Of a stretch of DNA of 64,000 bases, positions 9,116-18,889 are shown one piece after another. Numbering within the stretch: position 1 is the stretch's first letter; each line of letters begins with the position of its first letter. The DNA is taken from NCBI GenBank assembly GCA_963703945.1, contig CAVPGM010000009.1:186001-250000 (forward strand), given 5' to 3'. The notes beneath the pieces are model-generated. The model ran no database searches and was not told the DNA's origin. It saw nothing but the letters and a program-made list of their open reading frames with translations. The DNA is from JALORV01 sp963703945 (GTDB taxonomy: Bacteria > Pseudomonadota > Gammaproteobacteria > Burkholderiales > Burkholderiaceae_F). Position numbers and translations under genes: made by a program.

Positions 9116-10542
9116 GCCAACTGGATGCGCTGCGCGCCATCGTCGGCGACGCTCACGTGCTGACGGCGCCGCAGGACATGGCGCCTTTCCTGATCGACTG
9201 GCGTCGTCGCTACACCGGATCGGCGCAGGCGGTCGTCCTGCCCGACACTGCCGCGCAAGTCTCGCAGATCGTCGGCTGGTGTGCCGCCACTCGCACGCCA
9301 ATCGTGCCGCAGGGCGGTAACACCGGGCTGGTCGGAGGTGCGACACCCGACGGCTCGGGCCGCGCGATCGTGCTGTCGCTGAAGCGCATGCGGCGCGTCC
9401 GCAGAGTCGATGCAGCCAACGACACGCTGACGGTGGAAGCGGGTTGCATCCTGTCCGATGTCCAGCAGGCGGCGCGCGAGCACGGTCGCCTCTATCCGCT
9501 GTCGCTGGCGGCCGAAGGCAGCGCGACGATCGGAGGCAATCTCAGCACCAACGCCGGAGGCGTCCAGGTACTGCGCTACGGCAATGCGCGCGAGCTGTGT
9601 CTCGGGCTCGAAGTGGTGCTGCCCTCCGGCGAACTGTGGGACGGACTGCGCGGACTGCGCAAGGACAACACCGGATACGACCTGAGGGACCTTTTCATCG
9701 GAGCCGAAGGGACGCTCGGCATCATCACCGCAGCGACGCTCAAGACGTTCCCGCTGCCGCGCGCGCAGGTGACGGCGCTGCTGGCGCTGCCGTCGCTTCC
9801 CGCAGCGCTCGATTTGCTGGACGAGGCCAAGCGTTCATGCGGACCGACACTGACTGCCTGCGAATGTTTCAACGACCTGTGTCTGACACTGGTCGAGCGG
9901 CACTTCGCGCCGCACCGGTCACCTTTCGCGCAGCGCCACGCGCAATACGTGCTGCTGGAGCTGAGCGACCATGACGACGAGGCGCACGCCGTCGCGCGGC
10001 TCGAGTCGCTGATATCACTGTCGATCGACGCCGGCCATGTGGAAGATGCGGTGATCGCACAATCGGTTGCCCAGGCTCGTGCACTGTGGGCCCTGCGCGA
10101 ACTGATCTCGGAAGCGCAGGCAGCCGAGGGGCGGAACATCAAGCACGACATCGCCGTGCCGGTGTCGGCTATCGTCAGCTTCGTGCAGCAGACCGACGCG
10201 CTGCTTCAGCAGCGCTTTCCGGCAGTCCGTATGGTTGTGTTCGGCCATCTGGGGGACGGGAACCTGCACTACAACGTCAGTCCGCCACCCGCGATGGACG
10301 AACAGCACTTTCTCGGGCTGCAGCCGCAGATCTATGAAACGGTGCACGACCAGGTGCATGCCTTCGGCGGCTCGATCTCGGCCGAGCACGGCATCGGCCA
10401 GCTCAAGCTCCACGAAAATGAGCGCTACAAATCGGGAATCGAACTGAAGCTGATGCGCGCGCTGAAGCAGGCCATCGATCCGCTCGGCATCATGAACCCC
10501 GGCAAGATGCTGCCCGCGCAGCCGGGCACCGCCCCGGCTTGA
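9112..10542 (+). CDS. FAD-binding oxidoreductase (D-2-hydroxyglutarate dehydrogenase / GlcD-like)
   Basis: 476 residues. An N-terminal PCMH-type FAD domain carries PQGGNTGLVGG (about 67-77) and SATIGGNLSTNAGG, and the C-terminal FAD-oxidase domain ends with HLGDGNLHYN and SAEHGIGQLK, the metal and catalytic His motifs of the D-lactate / D-2-hydroxyglutarate dehydrogenase group. It probably oxidises a D-2-hydroxy acid to the 2-oxo acid; the exact substrate is not decided by sequence. The GTG start at 9112 overlaps the DUF2069 stop and gives the normal length; the frame itself opens much earlier, at 8821. Confidence 0.87.
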   Translation: MSQLDALRAIVGDAHVLTAPQDMAPFLIDWRRRYTGSAQAVVLPDTAAQVSQIVGWCAATRTPIVPQGGNTGLVGGATPDGSGRAIVLSLKRMRRVRRVDAANDTLTVEAGCILSDVQQAAREHGRLYPLSLAAEGSATIGGNLSTNAGGVQVLRYGNARELCLGLEVVLPSGELWDGLRGLRKDNTGYDLRDLFIGAEGTLGIITAATLKTFPLPRAQVTALLALPSLPAALDLLDEAKRSCGPTLTACECFNDLCLTLVERHFAPHRSPFAQRHAQYVLLELSDHDDEAHAVARLESLISLSIDAGHVEDAVIAQSVAQARALWALRELISEAQAAEGRNIKHDIAVPVSAIVSFVQQTDALLQQRFPAVRMVVFGHLGDGNLHYNVSPPPAMDEQHFLGLQPQIYETVHDQVHAFGGSISAEHGIGQLKLHENERYKSGIELKLMRALKQAIDPLGIMNPGKMLPAQPGTAPA

Positions 10543-10659
10543 GTCCCAACTTCGCGGGAGATCGATCCACCCCTTTTTCGGACGACCGCGGGCCGCCCGA
10601 CCCGTTACCATTCGCGCCAACCGGCTGGCCCCGGCAAAGAGACATCACGGGAGAACTCC

Positions 10660-11736
10660 ATGGCAAGACCCTCTTTCCGCTTCTGCACCGTCGCGCTGGC
10701 CGTGCTGGCCGTGCAGGGCGCAATTGCCCAGCAGCCGGCCGAAACGGTCGTCTACGGCCCGGCGCCCAAGCCGGTCGTCGTCCCCGGCGCCAAGCCGATC
10801 AACGTACCGTCGTTCGATGCGCTGAAGGGCGACGGCCTGTATCACTTCCAGGGCACCCGGATGTCGAACATCCGGGCAGCGGCCACGCCGGGCGAAGGCA
10901 ACCGCTATGCGCTGACGGAAACCAGCGGCGATGCCAACCAGACGACGCTGAACGGCCAGATCGACGTGGCGCACGCGGTGCTCAATGGCGAGCGGCGTGC
11001 GCTCGGGCGCCCGAACTTCGCAATACCCGGCAATGACGGATCGGTCTACATCGTCTATGCGGGCCAAGCTCCGCTGCGCATGGCGGTCACCCTGCAGGCC
11101 TACGACGTTTCGGACATGCCGATTTCGTACTTCCTGCGCACGCCCGAGAACTATCCGAAGCAGGAAGCCGCGAAGGCGGGCAGCTCGCGCTTCCCCAAGG
11201 GCTCGGTCGCGTACCTTGCCACCGGCCGCTTCTTTGACGACGTGCTGATGCTGCCCCGTCGCGAGTCGTTCACCGGGGCCAGCAACACCGCGCAGTTCAT
11301 CGGTAATTTCTCGAAAGCGATTCCGTACTGCCTCGCCTACGAGGACCGCCGCGAGGCGAAGCCCTACGCGATGCTGTTCAGGCAGGCGAGCAACGCGAAG
11401 AAGGGCGAAGTCGTCCTGTATCCCGCCAAGACCGGAACCCTGTTCTGCGATCGCGTCGGCGAGAAGGTGATCGGACAGGGCGAATGGGAAGAACGCACCG
11501 TGGCTGGCACGCGCGCCATCGTGCTGTCGTTCCCGGCACAGGTCGATCCGCTGGACACCGGGGTGTCGACCGTCGAGCGCGAATCCGCGCGTATCGCTTT
11601 CATCGAACCAACGAAGGGTCAGCCGGGCGTACGTCCCGGCAAGCTCTACCAGGCGGGCGCGAGCGTGTACGACTACCAGTACCGCTTCAACAAGGTCGCC
11701 GCCGACGCGGTAAGCCAGGCGATCGGCGCGCAGTAG
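10660..11736 (+). CDS. Exported protein of unknown function
   Basis: 358 residues with a clear Sec signal peptide (RFCTVALAVLAVQGAIAQQ, cleavage near AIAQ-Q). The mature part has no domain I recognise. It has a proline-rich start (PAPKPVVVPGAKP) and then mixed beta-rich sequence with only two cysteines (IPYCLAYED and GTLFCDRVG, possibly a disulfide). A GGGAG-type ribosome site precedes the ATG (ACGGGAGAACTCC). It stands alone, 117 bases after the oxidase, and is followed by a GC-rich hairpin. I infer only a periplasmic location. Confidence 0.75.
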   Translation: MARPSFRFCTVALAVLAVQGAIAQQPAETVVYGPAPKPVVVPGAKPINVPSFDALKGDGLYHFQGTRMSNIRAAATPGEGNRYALTETSGDANQTTLNGQIDVAHAVLNGERRALGRPNFAIPGNDGSVYIVYAGQAPLRMAVTLQAYDVSDMPISYFLRTPENYPKQEAAKAGSSRFPKGSVAYLATGRFFDDVLMLPRRESFTGASNTAQFIGNFSKAIPYCLAYEDRREAKPYAMLFRQASNAKKGEVVLYPAKTGTLFCDRVGEKVIGQGEWEERTVAGTRAIVLSFPAQVDPLDTGVSTVERESARIAFIEPTKGQPGVRPGKLYQAGASVYDYQYRFNKVAADAVSQAIGAQ

Positions 11737-11745
11737 CCGCACTCA

Positions 11746-11790
11746 CACCCGGCGTCGCCGTCCCCTTGTCGGGCGACGGTGACGCCGGTG
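11746..11790 (+). terminator. GC-rich hairpin downstream of the exported protein gene
   Basis: CGGCGTCGCCGTC (11750-11762) pairs with GACGGTGACGCCG (11775-11787) with one G-T mismatch around a 12-base loop. It follows the stop at 11736 and precedes the DUF4124 gene. There is no T-run after it, so it is not a classic intrinsic terminator; it may slow polymerase or protect the mRNA end. Confidence 0.4.
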
Positions 11791-11813
11791 GTGGGCTTGG
11801 ATAGACTGGGTCG

Positions 11814-12269
11814 ATGATCCGGTTGATCCTCACGCTCGCCTTCTCCGTCGTTGCCAGCCACTTCCCCGAATCCCGCGCCCAATCGATCCAGCGCTGCGAA
11901 GGCGCCGGCGGCAAGATCACCTATTCGAACGGCGACTGTCCCGAGGGGACCAAGTCGGTCCGGTCGGTACAGACCGCTCCGACACCTACACCCGAGGCGC
12001 AGCAGGCCGCACGCACCAGGGCCGATAGCGACGCCCAGCGCGCCCAGCAGCTGGCCACCGAGCGCCAGGTGCAGCAGACACAGGTACAGGAGCAGCAACA
12101 ATCACAGCGCGCTGCCGACTGCGCTTATATGCGCGGAGAAGTGGATTCGGTTCGTCGGCTGCGGAACGCCCTGGTCAACCGGCCGTACTACTCGCTCGAC
12201 GACCTCGAGCAGATGGATCAGCACGCCGCGCGCCTGATGGCCGACTACCGACGGGCCTGCAGCCCATGA
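11814..12269 (+). CDS. DUF4124 domain exported protein
   Basis: 151 residues: signal peptide (about 1-22, ending SRAQ), then the DUF4124 motif SIQRCEGAGGKITYSNGDCP with its two cysteines (a small beta fold common in exported proteins of beta- and gammaproteobacteria). After that comes a long Gln/Ala/Arg-rich, coiled-coil-like segment (QQLATERQVQQTQVQEQQQ) and a C-terminal helix with two more cysteines. Function is unknown. Its stop overlaps the start of a paralogous gene (ATGA). Confidence 0.8.
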   Translation: MIRLILTLAFSVVASHFPESRAQSIQRCEGAGGKITYSNGDCPEGTKSVRSVQTAPTPTPEAQQAARTRADSDAQRAQQLATERQVQQTQVQEQQQSQRAADCAYMRGEVDSVRRLRNALVNRPYYSLDDLEQMDQHAARLMADYRRACSP

Positions 12270-12760
12270 CGATTCCGGTCGCGCGCGTGCGACGCCGTGG
12301 CCGTCTGGCGTTGGCAGCGCTTACGCTGCTGGCAGTCCCCACGGTCGTCGTCGCCCAGACCGTGCAGCGATGCGAATCGGCGGACGGCAAGGTCACCTAT
12401 TCGAACACGCAGTGTCCCGAAGGCACATCGGCCACCCGCAAGGTCAACACCTCGCCACCGATCACGGTCGACGAACAGAAGTCCGCCAAGGATCGCGCGC
12501 GACGCGATGCGGCGGAAGTCAAGGAAACCGAAAAGGCGCGCGAGAAGGAAGAGCAGAAGGCCGAACGTATGGCGGCCGAGCAGAAGAAGGCTCAGGCCAA
12601 GGAGCGCGAGAAATGTGACCGTGCAAAGCACGATGTCGAACGCGCGGTCAACACGCGAGCGGCGCTGCAGCTGCGGGCCGCCACCGTCGAGCAGATGCAG
12701 AAGGCCGACCGGGAAATCAGCAAGCGCGAAGCCGAGGCGGCCAAGGCCTGCCCGCACTGA
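12266..12760 (+). CDS. DUF4124 domain exported protein, paralogue of the preceding gene
   Basis: 164 residues: basic N-terminus and signal peptide (LALAALTLLAVPTVVVAQ), the DUF4124 motif TVQRCESADGKVTYSNTQCP, then a strongly charged Lys/Glu/Ala coiled-coil region (about 70-125) and Cys near the end (KREAEAAKACPH). It keeps the same plan as the upstream paralogue (signal, DUF4124, coiled coil, terminal Cys), so the pair is a tandem duplication. The 4-base overlap implies coupled translation. Possible role: a periplasmic or envelope-attached structural protein. Confidence 0.8.
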   Translation: MTIPVARVRRRGRLALAALTLLAVPTVVVAQTVQRCESADGKVTYSNTQCPEGTSATRKVNTSPPITVDEQKSAKDRARRDAAEVKETEKAREKEEQKAERMAAEQKKAQAKEREKCDRAKHDVERAVNTRAALQLRAATVEQMQKADREISKREAEAAKACPH

Positions 12761-12769
12761 GGCGGCGGC

Positions 12770-13780
<1,011 letters not shown>

Positions 13781-13806
13781 GCGATCCACCGTCACTTCGG
13801 TCGGCC

Positions 13807-14028
13807 CTACGGTTGCAGCAGCCACTGCAAGACCGCCTTCGCAACGAAGCCGAGGATGCCGAAAGCGAGGACGAAGAACAGCACGAAGGTGCCGAATTTG
13901 CCCGCGCGCGACTCGATTGCGAGCTTCCAGATGATGAATAGCATCAGCGCGATGAAGCCGCCCACGCCCCAGGTCATCCCGAGTTCGGCGATGCGCTCTT
14001 CCGTCAGTCCGAACAGCGTGCCTTCCAT
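13807..14028 (-). CDS. DUF2788 small membrane protein
   Basis: 73 residues with two membrane spans (GVGGFIALMLFIIWKLAI and FVLFFVLAFGILGFVAKAVL) and an acidic N-terminus, matching DUF2788, a short uncharacterised family next to dusA in many Burkholderiales. Its ribosome site (AGG, 6 bases before the ATG) lies within the terminal repeat of the adjacent inverted-repeat element, so insertion of that element replaced the native leader. Confidence 0.85.
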   Translation of the reverse strand: MEGTLFGLTEERIAELGMTWGVGGFIALMLFIIWKLAIESRAGKFGTFVLFFVLAFGILGFVAKAVLQWLLQP

Positions 14029-14030
14029 TC

Positions 14031-14303
14031 AGAACCTATCTCAGAGTCCGCGGTGGTCGCGGCGTGGTCGCATGGGGTGCAGGGCTAGGCGCGGCGAGGG
14101 GACCATTGCTCACTGCAAGGACCCGAGCCGCAACAACGCCATGCGCCCCATGCGGCCCCGCCCCGGCGGGTTGCGCAAGGAAGCGGGCGTCTGCGGCGTT
14201 GGCCGGCTTGGCCGTAGGCCCAGCTACTGTCCTTCGCCAGCCGCCTTGCATCCGCCCGCTTCTCTTGGCAACGCGATCCATCGGGGATTCTGAGATAGGT
14301 TCT
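14031..14303. mobile_element. Second MITE-like element with imperfect terminal inverted repeats
   Basis: 273 bases bounded by agaacctatctcaga (14031-14045) and its reverse complement tctgagataggttct (14289-14303); the match continues as TCC/GGA after one mismatch. The interior is GC-rich, codes for nothing recognisable and has partial inverted repeats (for example GTCGCATGGGG near 14077 with CCCCATGCGGC near 14147). It differs in sequence from the element at 8438-8720. It touches two genes: the last two bases form part of the DUF2189 stop codon, and the other end supplies the DUF2788 leader. Confidence 0.7.
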
Positions 14304-15117
14304 ATGCGTTGCGCAGCGGCACGCCGTCGGTAACGACGAGGTCGCGGTAGGCATGCCAGCTCGCATGACCGAGTACCGGCACGCTGACCAGGAAGCCCAG
14401 CATGCCGGTGGCGAGCGACAGCGAGGTGGCGGTCAGGATGACCAGCGCCCACAGCGTCATCGGCCCGGGGTTTTCGCCGACCGCGCGCGCGCTCGTGAGC
14501 AGTGCCTGGCGGAACGAGACCCGGCGCCCGAGCAGCAGCGGCGGCGAGACCGCCGTCAACGCAAACACCGTCGCAACGCCGAGACCGCCCAAAATGGCCC
14601 ACAGCGTGAACAGAAGATTACCCTGCCCCACCGCCGCGTAACGCAGGAACTCGACCGGTCCACGCAGCGGCTCCTTGATGAATAGTGTGAACAGCAGCGC
14701 GGAGGCGAACACCCACAGCGTCCCGAGGATCGCCAGCAGCAGGCCGACACGAATCAGCGGACGCGTGCCGCGTCGCCATGCGACGATCGCCTCGGTCATT
14801 CCGGCCGGCTCGCCACGACCGTGCAGACGACTGATCTCGTAGAGACCTGTCGCGAGGATCGGACCGAGCAGCACGAAGCCCGAGAATGCACCGGGGGCGA
14901 GCCACCAGTAGCGAGCCGAGATCCACACGACGACCCACCCGCCAATCGCGACGAACAGCCCGTGCGTCAGTCCTGCAAATGGACTGGCCACGAAGTCCCG
15001 CCACCCCTGCGACAACCAGGTGAGTGGCCGCCGCGCCGCGACGCGATTCACCGCGAGGGGCGCATCGTGCGGTGCAGGTTCGGGATGCATGGCGCGACGA
15101 TTATCGCCCGACGTCAT
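14302..15117 (-). CDS. DUF2189 integral membrane protein
   Basis: 271 residues from the ATG at 15117, which has AGGGAGG 6 bases upstream; the frame is open far beyond this point. Six hydrophobic segments and WLSQGWRDFVASPFAGLTHG at the start match DUF2189, an uncharacterised polytopic inner-membrane family (annotated as possible cytochrome oxidase-associated subunit in some genomes). The stop TAG is formed with the last bases of the adjacent inverted-repeat element, so the native C-terminus may have been slightly changed. It is 11 bases after the DMT transporter stop. Confidence 0.82.
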   Translation of the reverse strand: MTSGDNRRAMHPEPAPHDAPLAVNRVAARRPLTWLSQGWRDFVASPFAGLTHGLFVAIGGWVVVWISARYWWLAPGAFSGFVLLGPILATGLYEISRLHGRGEPAGMTEAIVAWRRGTRPLIRVGLLLAILGTLWVFASALLFTLFIKEPLRGPVEFLRYAAVGQGNLLFTLWAILGGLGVATVFALTAVSPPLLLGRRVSFRQALLTSARAVGENPGPMTLWALVILTATSLSLATGMLGFLVSVPVLGHASWHAYRDLVVTDGVPLRNA

Positions 15118-15128
15118 AGGGAGCCTCC

Positions 15129-16028
15129 CTAGCGCGCTGTGGCAGCACGGCGCCTCGCTGCGGCCAGTTCGTTGACGATGAGCGCGCTCAGGACCAGCGC
15201 CCCGCCCGAAACGGTCGCCGCCGAGGGTACTTCGCCGGCGCCGAGCCACGCCCACAACGGACCGAGCAGCACCTCCAGCAGCGCCAGCAGCGACAGCTCG
15301 GTGGCCGAGAGGTGGCGTGCAGCGACCACCAGCAGCATGCACGGAACGCCCAACTGGAAGATGCCGAGGATGGCGAGCAACAGCACGTCGCGGGATGTCG
15401 CGATGAACGGGAATGCGAGCGGCAGCACGACCGCTGCCGAGATCGCTCCGCCGAGGAAGACCGCCGGAATCAGGTCGACCACGTGCCCGCTGCGCTTGAG
15501 CACGACGAAGTTGATCGCGGAAGCGAGCGGTGTGCCGGCCGCAATCAGCATGCCGAATACGCTGGTCGCCGATTCGATGCGCAGGCTGCCGGCGAACATC
15601 CAGCCGATGCCGGCCATCGCAACCGTGATCGCGACCCATGTCCGTGCAGGGATGGGAGCTTTCAACACCGCCCACGCCAGCAATGCCGTCAGCAGCGGTG
15701 CCACCGCAAGCACGATCAGCGTGTTGGCCGTCGAAGTCAGTGTCAGTGCGAGCATGAAGCAGATGAACATCGTCGCCCACATGCAGCCGGAGACGAGACC
15801 TGCCCGGCCGGCGCGCCGGAGCGCTCCCGCGAAATCGCGGCGCACGAGCGCGAGGTAGCCACCGACGCAGATCGCGGCGAACAGGCTGCGCCAGAACGTG
15901 ATCTCGAATCGTCCGTGAGCCTGCAGCTCCGGCGACAGGTTGCGCGTCACCACGCCCGCGATGCTCCAGAGCAGCGGCGCGATGATCATCAGGATCAGCG
16001 CGCGGCGGTGGGCGGTGTCGTGAACCAC
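15129..16028 (-). CDS. EamA/DMT family transporter
   Basis: 299 residues with about ten membrane segments arranged as two EamA repeats (LWSIAGVVTRNLSP at the start of the first, PLASAINFVVLKRSGH in the second). The length is typical of the drug/metabolite exporter superfamily (RhaT/YdcZ-like). The substrate is not predictable. GTG start at 16028. The DUF2189 gene follows after 11 bases, so these form a membrane-protein pair. Confidence 0.85.
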   Translation of the reverse strand: MVHDTAHRRALILMIIAPLLWSIAGVVTRNLSPELQAHGRFEITFWRSLFAAICVGGYLALVRRDFAGALRRAGRAGLVSGCMWATMFICFMLALTLTSTANTLIVLAVAPLLTALLAWAVLKAPIPARTWVAITVAMAGIGWMFAGSLRIESATSVFGMLIAAGTPLASAINFVVLKRSGHVVDLIPAVFLGGAISAAVVLPLAFPFIATSRDVLLLAILGIFQLGVPCMLLVVAARHLSATELSLLALLEVLLGPLWAWLGAGEVPSAATVSGGALVLSALIVNELAAARRRAATAR

Positions 16029-16046
16029 GGTGCGTCAGGGCTTAGC

Positions 16047-16067
16047 CCCTCCCTCGCGGAGGGAGGG
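16047..16067. terminator. Perfect hairpin between typA and the DMT gene
   Basis: CCCTCCCTC-gcg-GAGGGAGGG, a 9-bp perfect stem with a 3-base loop, located downstream of typA and upstream of the DMT gene, both on the minus strand. No T-run follows on the minus strand. It could end or attenuate typA transcription or be an intergenic repeat. Confidence 0.45.
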
Positions 16068-16115
16068 CGGGGGGAGGGAGCCGTTGATAGATCGCAAAGC
16101 GAGAAGAGGAAGCGG

Positions 16116-17960
16116 CTACGCCGCTTCCCTTTGTGCGCGCTTTCTTTCGTGTTCCTTGAGGAATCTCTTCCGCAGCCGGATGCTCAGCGGAGTGATCTCG
16201 ACCAGTTCGTCGTCGGCGATGAACTCGACCGCGGACTCCAGCGTCAGGGCGATTGGCGGCACCAGGTCGATGTGCTCGTCCTTGCCAGAGGCCCGCACGT
16301 TCGTGAGTTTTTTCTCGCGCACCGGGTTGACGACGAGGTCGTTGTCGCGCGAGTGGATGCCGATGATCATGCCCTCGTACAGCTTGTCGCCCGGGCTGAC
16401 GAACATGCGCCCGCGCTCCTGCAGCTTCCAAAGTGCATAGGCAACGGCTTCGCCGTCATCCTGGCTCACCAGCACTCCGTTGCGACGCTCGCCGACCTCG
16501 CCGGCGCGGATCGGACCGTACTCGTCGAACACGTGGCTCATGATCCCGGTGCCTCGCGTCAGCGTCATGAATTCGCCCTGGAAGCCGATCAGGCCCCGCG
16601 CCGGTATCCGGTACTCCAGACGCACGCGGCCCTTGCCGTCGGGCTGCATGTCCTGCAGATCGCCCTTGCGGCGGCCGAGCTCCTCCATGATCGAGCCCTG
16701 GTTCGCTTCCTCGACATCGACGGTCAGCATCTCGAACGGCTCGAGCCGCTGCGGTCCATCGGGTCCATCGACCTCCTTGTAGAGCACGCGCGGCCGCGAC
16801 ACCGCGAGCTCGTAGCCCTCGCGCCGCATGTTCTCGAGCAGGATGGTCAGGTGCAGTTCGCCCCGACCCGCGACCTCGAACACCGTTTCGTCGGCGGTCT
16901 CGCGCATGCGCATCGCCACGTTCGACTTCAACTCCCGATCGAGCCGCTCGCGCAACTGCCGGCTCGTCACGAACTTCCCTTCACGACCGGCCAGCGGCGA
17001 CGTATTGACCTGGAAGTTCATCGTCAGCGTCGGCTCATCGACCTTCAATAGCGGCAGCGCGTCAGGCGCGTCAACCGAAGTCAGCGTGCAACCGATCCCG
17101 ACGTCGTCCAGTCCGTTGACCAGCACGATGTCGCCAGCGATCGCCTCATCGACCAGCCTGCGATCGAGACCCTCGAAGGTCATCACCTGGTTGATCTTTC
17201 CCTTGGTGGTCGGCGCGTTCTGCCCGCCTTCGGGGCCGTGCATGACCAGCACCTCCTGCCCCGCACGCAACCGTCCGCGTGTGATCCGTCCGATGCCTAT
17301 CTTGCCGACATAGCTCGAATAGTCGAGCGAGCAGATCTGCAGCTGCAGCGTGCCATCGGCATCATCGTCGCGCACGCGCACGTGCGCGAGAATCGCTTCG
17401 AACAGCGGACGCAGATCGCCGCCATGCACATCTGGGGTCGTCCCGGCATAGCCGTTGAGCGCGGACGCATAGATGACCGGAAAATCCAGTTGCTCCTCGG
17501 TCGCACCCAGCTTGTCGAACAGGTCGAAGGTGTGATTCACGACCCAGTCAGGACGCGCACCCGGCCGGTCGATCTTGTTGACCACCACGATCGGTTTCAA
17601 TCCCTGCGCCAGCGCCTTGCGCGTGACGAAGCGCGTCTGCGGCATCGGCCCCTCGACCGCGTCGACCAGCAGCAGGACGCCGTCGACCATGGACAGGACG
17701 CGCTCGACCTCGCCGCCGAAATCCGCGTGCCCCGGCGTGTCGACGATGTTGATGTGCGTGCCCTGGTAGTCGACCGCACAGTTCTTCGCGAGAATCGTGA
17801 TCCCGCGCTCGCGCTCGAGGTCGTTCGAGTCCATGACCCGCTCGACCACCTGCTGGTTGGCGCGGAAGGTCCCGGATTGCGCGAGCAGCTTGTCGACCAG
17901 CGTGGTCTTGCCGTGATCGACGTGCGCGATGATGGCGACGTTGCGCAATTGGCGTTTCAT
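16116..17960 (-). CDS. typA: Ribosome-associated GTPase TypA/BipA
   Basis: 614 residues, normal length. Translational GTPase with G1 AHVDHGKTT (12-20), G3 DTPGHADFGGEV, G4 NKID, then EF-G-like domains II, III and V and the BipA-specific C-terminal domain. It binds the 70S ribosome and supports 50S assembly and growth under stress and cold. Its ATG overlaps the truB stop (ATGA), coupling it to the rbfA-truB transcript. The frame is intact, unlike several neighbours. Confidence 0.96.
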   Translation of the reverse strand: MKRQLRNVAIIAHVDHGKTTLVDKLLAQSGTFRANQQVVERVMDSNDLERERGITILAKNCAVDYQGTHINIVDTPGHADFGGEVERVLSMVDGVLLLVDAVEGPMPQTRFVTRKALAQGLKPIVVVNKIDRPGARPDWVVNHTFDLFDKLGATEEQLDFPVIYASALNGYAGTTPDVHGGDLRPLFEAILAHVRVRDDDADGTLQLQICSLDYSSYVGKIGIGRITRGRLRAGQEVLVMHGPEGGQNAPTTKGKINQVMTFEGLDRRLVDEAIAGDIVLVNGLDDVGIGCTLTSVDAPDALPLLKVDEPTLTMNFQVNTSPLAGREGKFVTSRQLRERLDRELKSNVAMRMRETADETVFEVAGRGELHLTILLENMRREGYELAVSRPRVLYKEVDGPDGPQRLEPFEMLTVDVEEANQGSIMEELGRRKGDLQDMQPDGKGRVRLEYRIPARGLIGFQGEFMTLTRGTGIMSHVFDEYGPIRAGEVGERRNGVLVSQDDGEAVAYALWKLQERGRMFVSPGDKLYEGMIIGIHSRDNDLVVNPVREKKLTNVRASGKDEHIDLVPPIALTLESAVEFIADDELVEITPLSIRLRKRFLKEHERKRAQREAA

Positions 17961-18880
17961 GACCGCTCTTTCTCAAAAGCTCTTTCGTCCGATATCAATC
18001 GTTCGGGCGCGACGACGCCCCACTCATTCACGTTCGCGGTGCCCAGCAATACGCCCTCTGGCGCGTACACCCGTACGCGCGCCAGGCGCGGCTGCGCGTC
18101 GAGCGCCAGCCGCTGTCCCAGCCTGAAGCGCGCCGCCAGCGTCGCGTCGAGATCGACCCTCGGCAGCGAAGCCAGCAGCGAGTCGATCGGCCGCAGCCAC
18201 TCGCGCCGCGCGCCAGCCGGCATGTGCTCGAGCGCAGTCAGCGTCAGCGCGTCGTCCAGCGCAAGGCGTCCCACACGCGTCCGCCGCAATCCGCTCAAGT
18301 GCGCGCCACAGCCGAGTGCTCGCCCGATGTCTTCGGCGAGCACCCGGATGTAGGTGCCCTTGCTGCAGTCGACGTCGAACGTCAGCTCGTTGCCCGCTCG
18401 CCCCACCTGCTGCAGCCGGTGGATCGAGATGCGACGCGGCGCACGTTCGATCTCGATTCCAGCCCGCGCCAGCGCATACAGCGGACGCCCCTCGTGTTTC
18501 AGCGCCGAATGCATCGGCGGAACCTGCTCCATGTCGCCGACGTGCCATGCCAGCGCGGCTTCGATCGCCTCCTGCGTGACGTCGACCGGCACCGTGGCGA
18601 TCGGATCGCCCTCGGCATCACCGGTCGTCGTGGTCGTGCCCAGCGTCACGGTCGCCCGATAGCTCTTGTCAGCCACGAGCAGGTCCGCAGCGAATTTCGT
18701 CGCCTCGCCGAAGGTCAGCGGCAGCAGCCCGGTTGCCATCGGGTCGAGCGTACCCGTATGTCCCGCACGGGCCGCATCCAGCAGGCGCCGCGCAGTCTGC
18801 AATGCGCGGTTCGATGTCATTCCGCCCGGCTTGTCGAGCAGCAGCACTCCGTCCACTCGCTCGCCGCGCGGCGTGGCCAC
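17957..18880 (-). CDS. truB: tRNA pseudouridine(55) synthase
   Basis: 307 residues. TruB motifs are GVLLLDKPGGMTSN (11-24), the catalytic Asp46 in GHTGTLDPMATG, KSYRATVTLG and CSKGTYIRVLAEDIG, with a PUA-like C-terminal domain ending VAPERLISDERAFE. It makes pseudouridine 55 in the tRNA T-loop. The start lies 9 bases after the rbfA stop and its stop overlaps the typA start, which is the usual order of this operon. Confidence 0.95.
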   Translation of the reverse strand: MATPRGERVDGVLLLDKPGGMTSNRALQTARRLLDAARAGHTGTLDPMATGLLPLTFGEATKFAADLLVADKSYRATVTLGTTTTTGDAEGDPIATVPVDVTQEAIEAALAWHVGDMEQVPPMHSALKHEGRPLYALARAGIEIERAPRRISIHRLQQVGRAGNELTFDVDCSKGTYIRVLAEDIGRALGCGAHLSGLRRTRVGRLALDDALTLTALEHMPAGARREWLRPIDSLLASLPRVDLDATLAARFRLGQRLALDAQPRLARVRVYAPEGVLLGTANVNEWGVVAPERLISDERAFEKERS

Positions 18881-18889
18881 GTCGCCTTC

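Noticed and set aside
16030..18353. Plus-strand frames across typA
   Set aside because: Antisense shadows rich in His/Arg/Asp; the minus strand is an intact GTPase.
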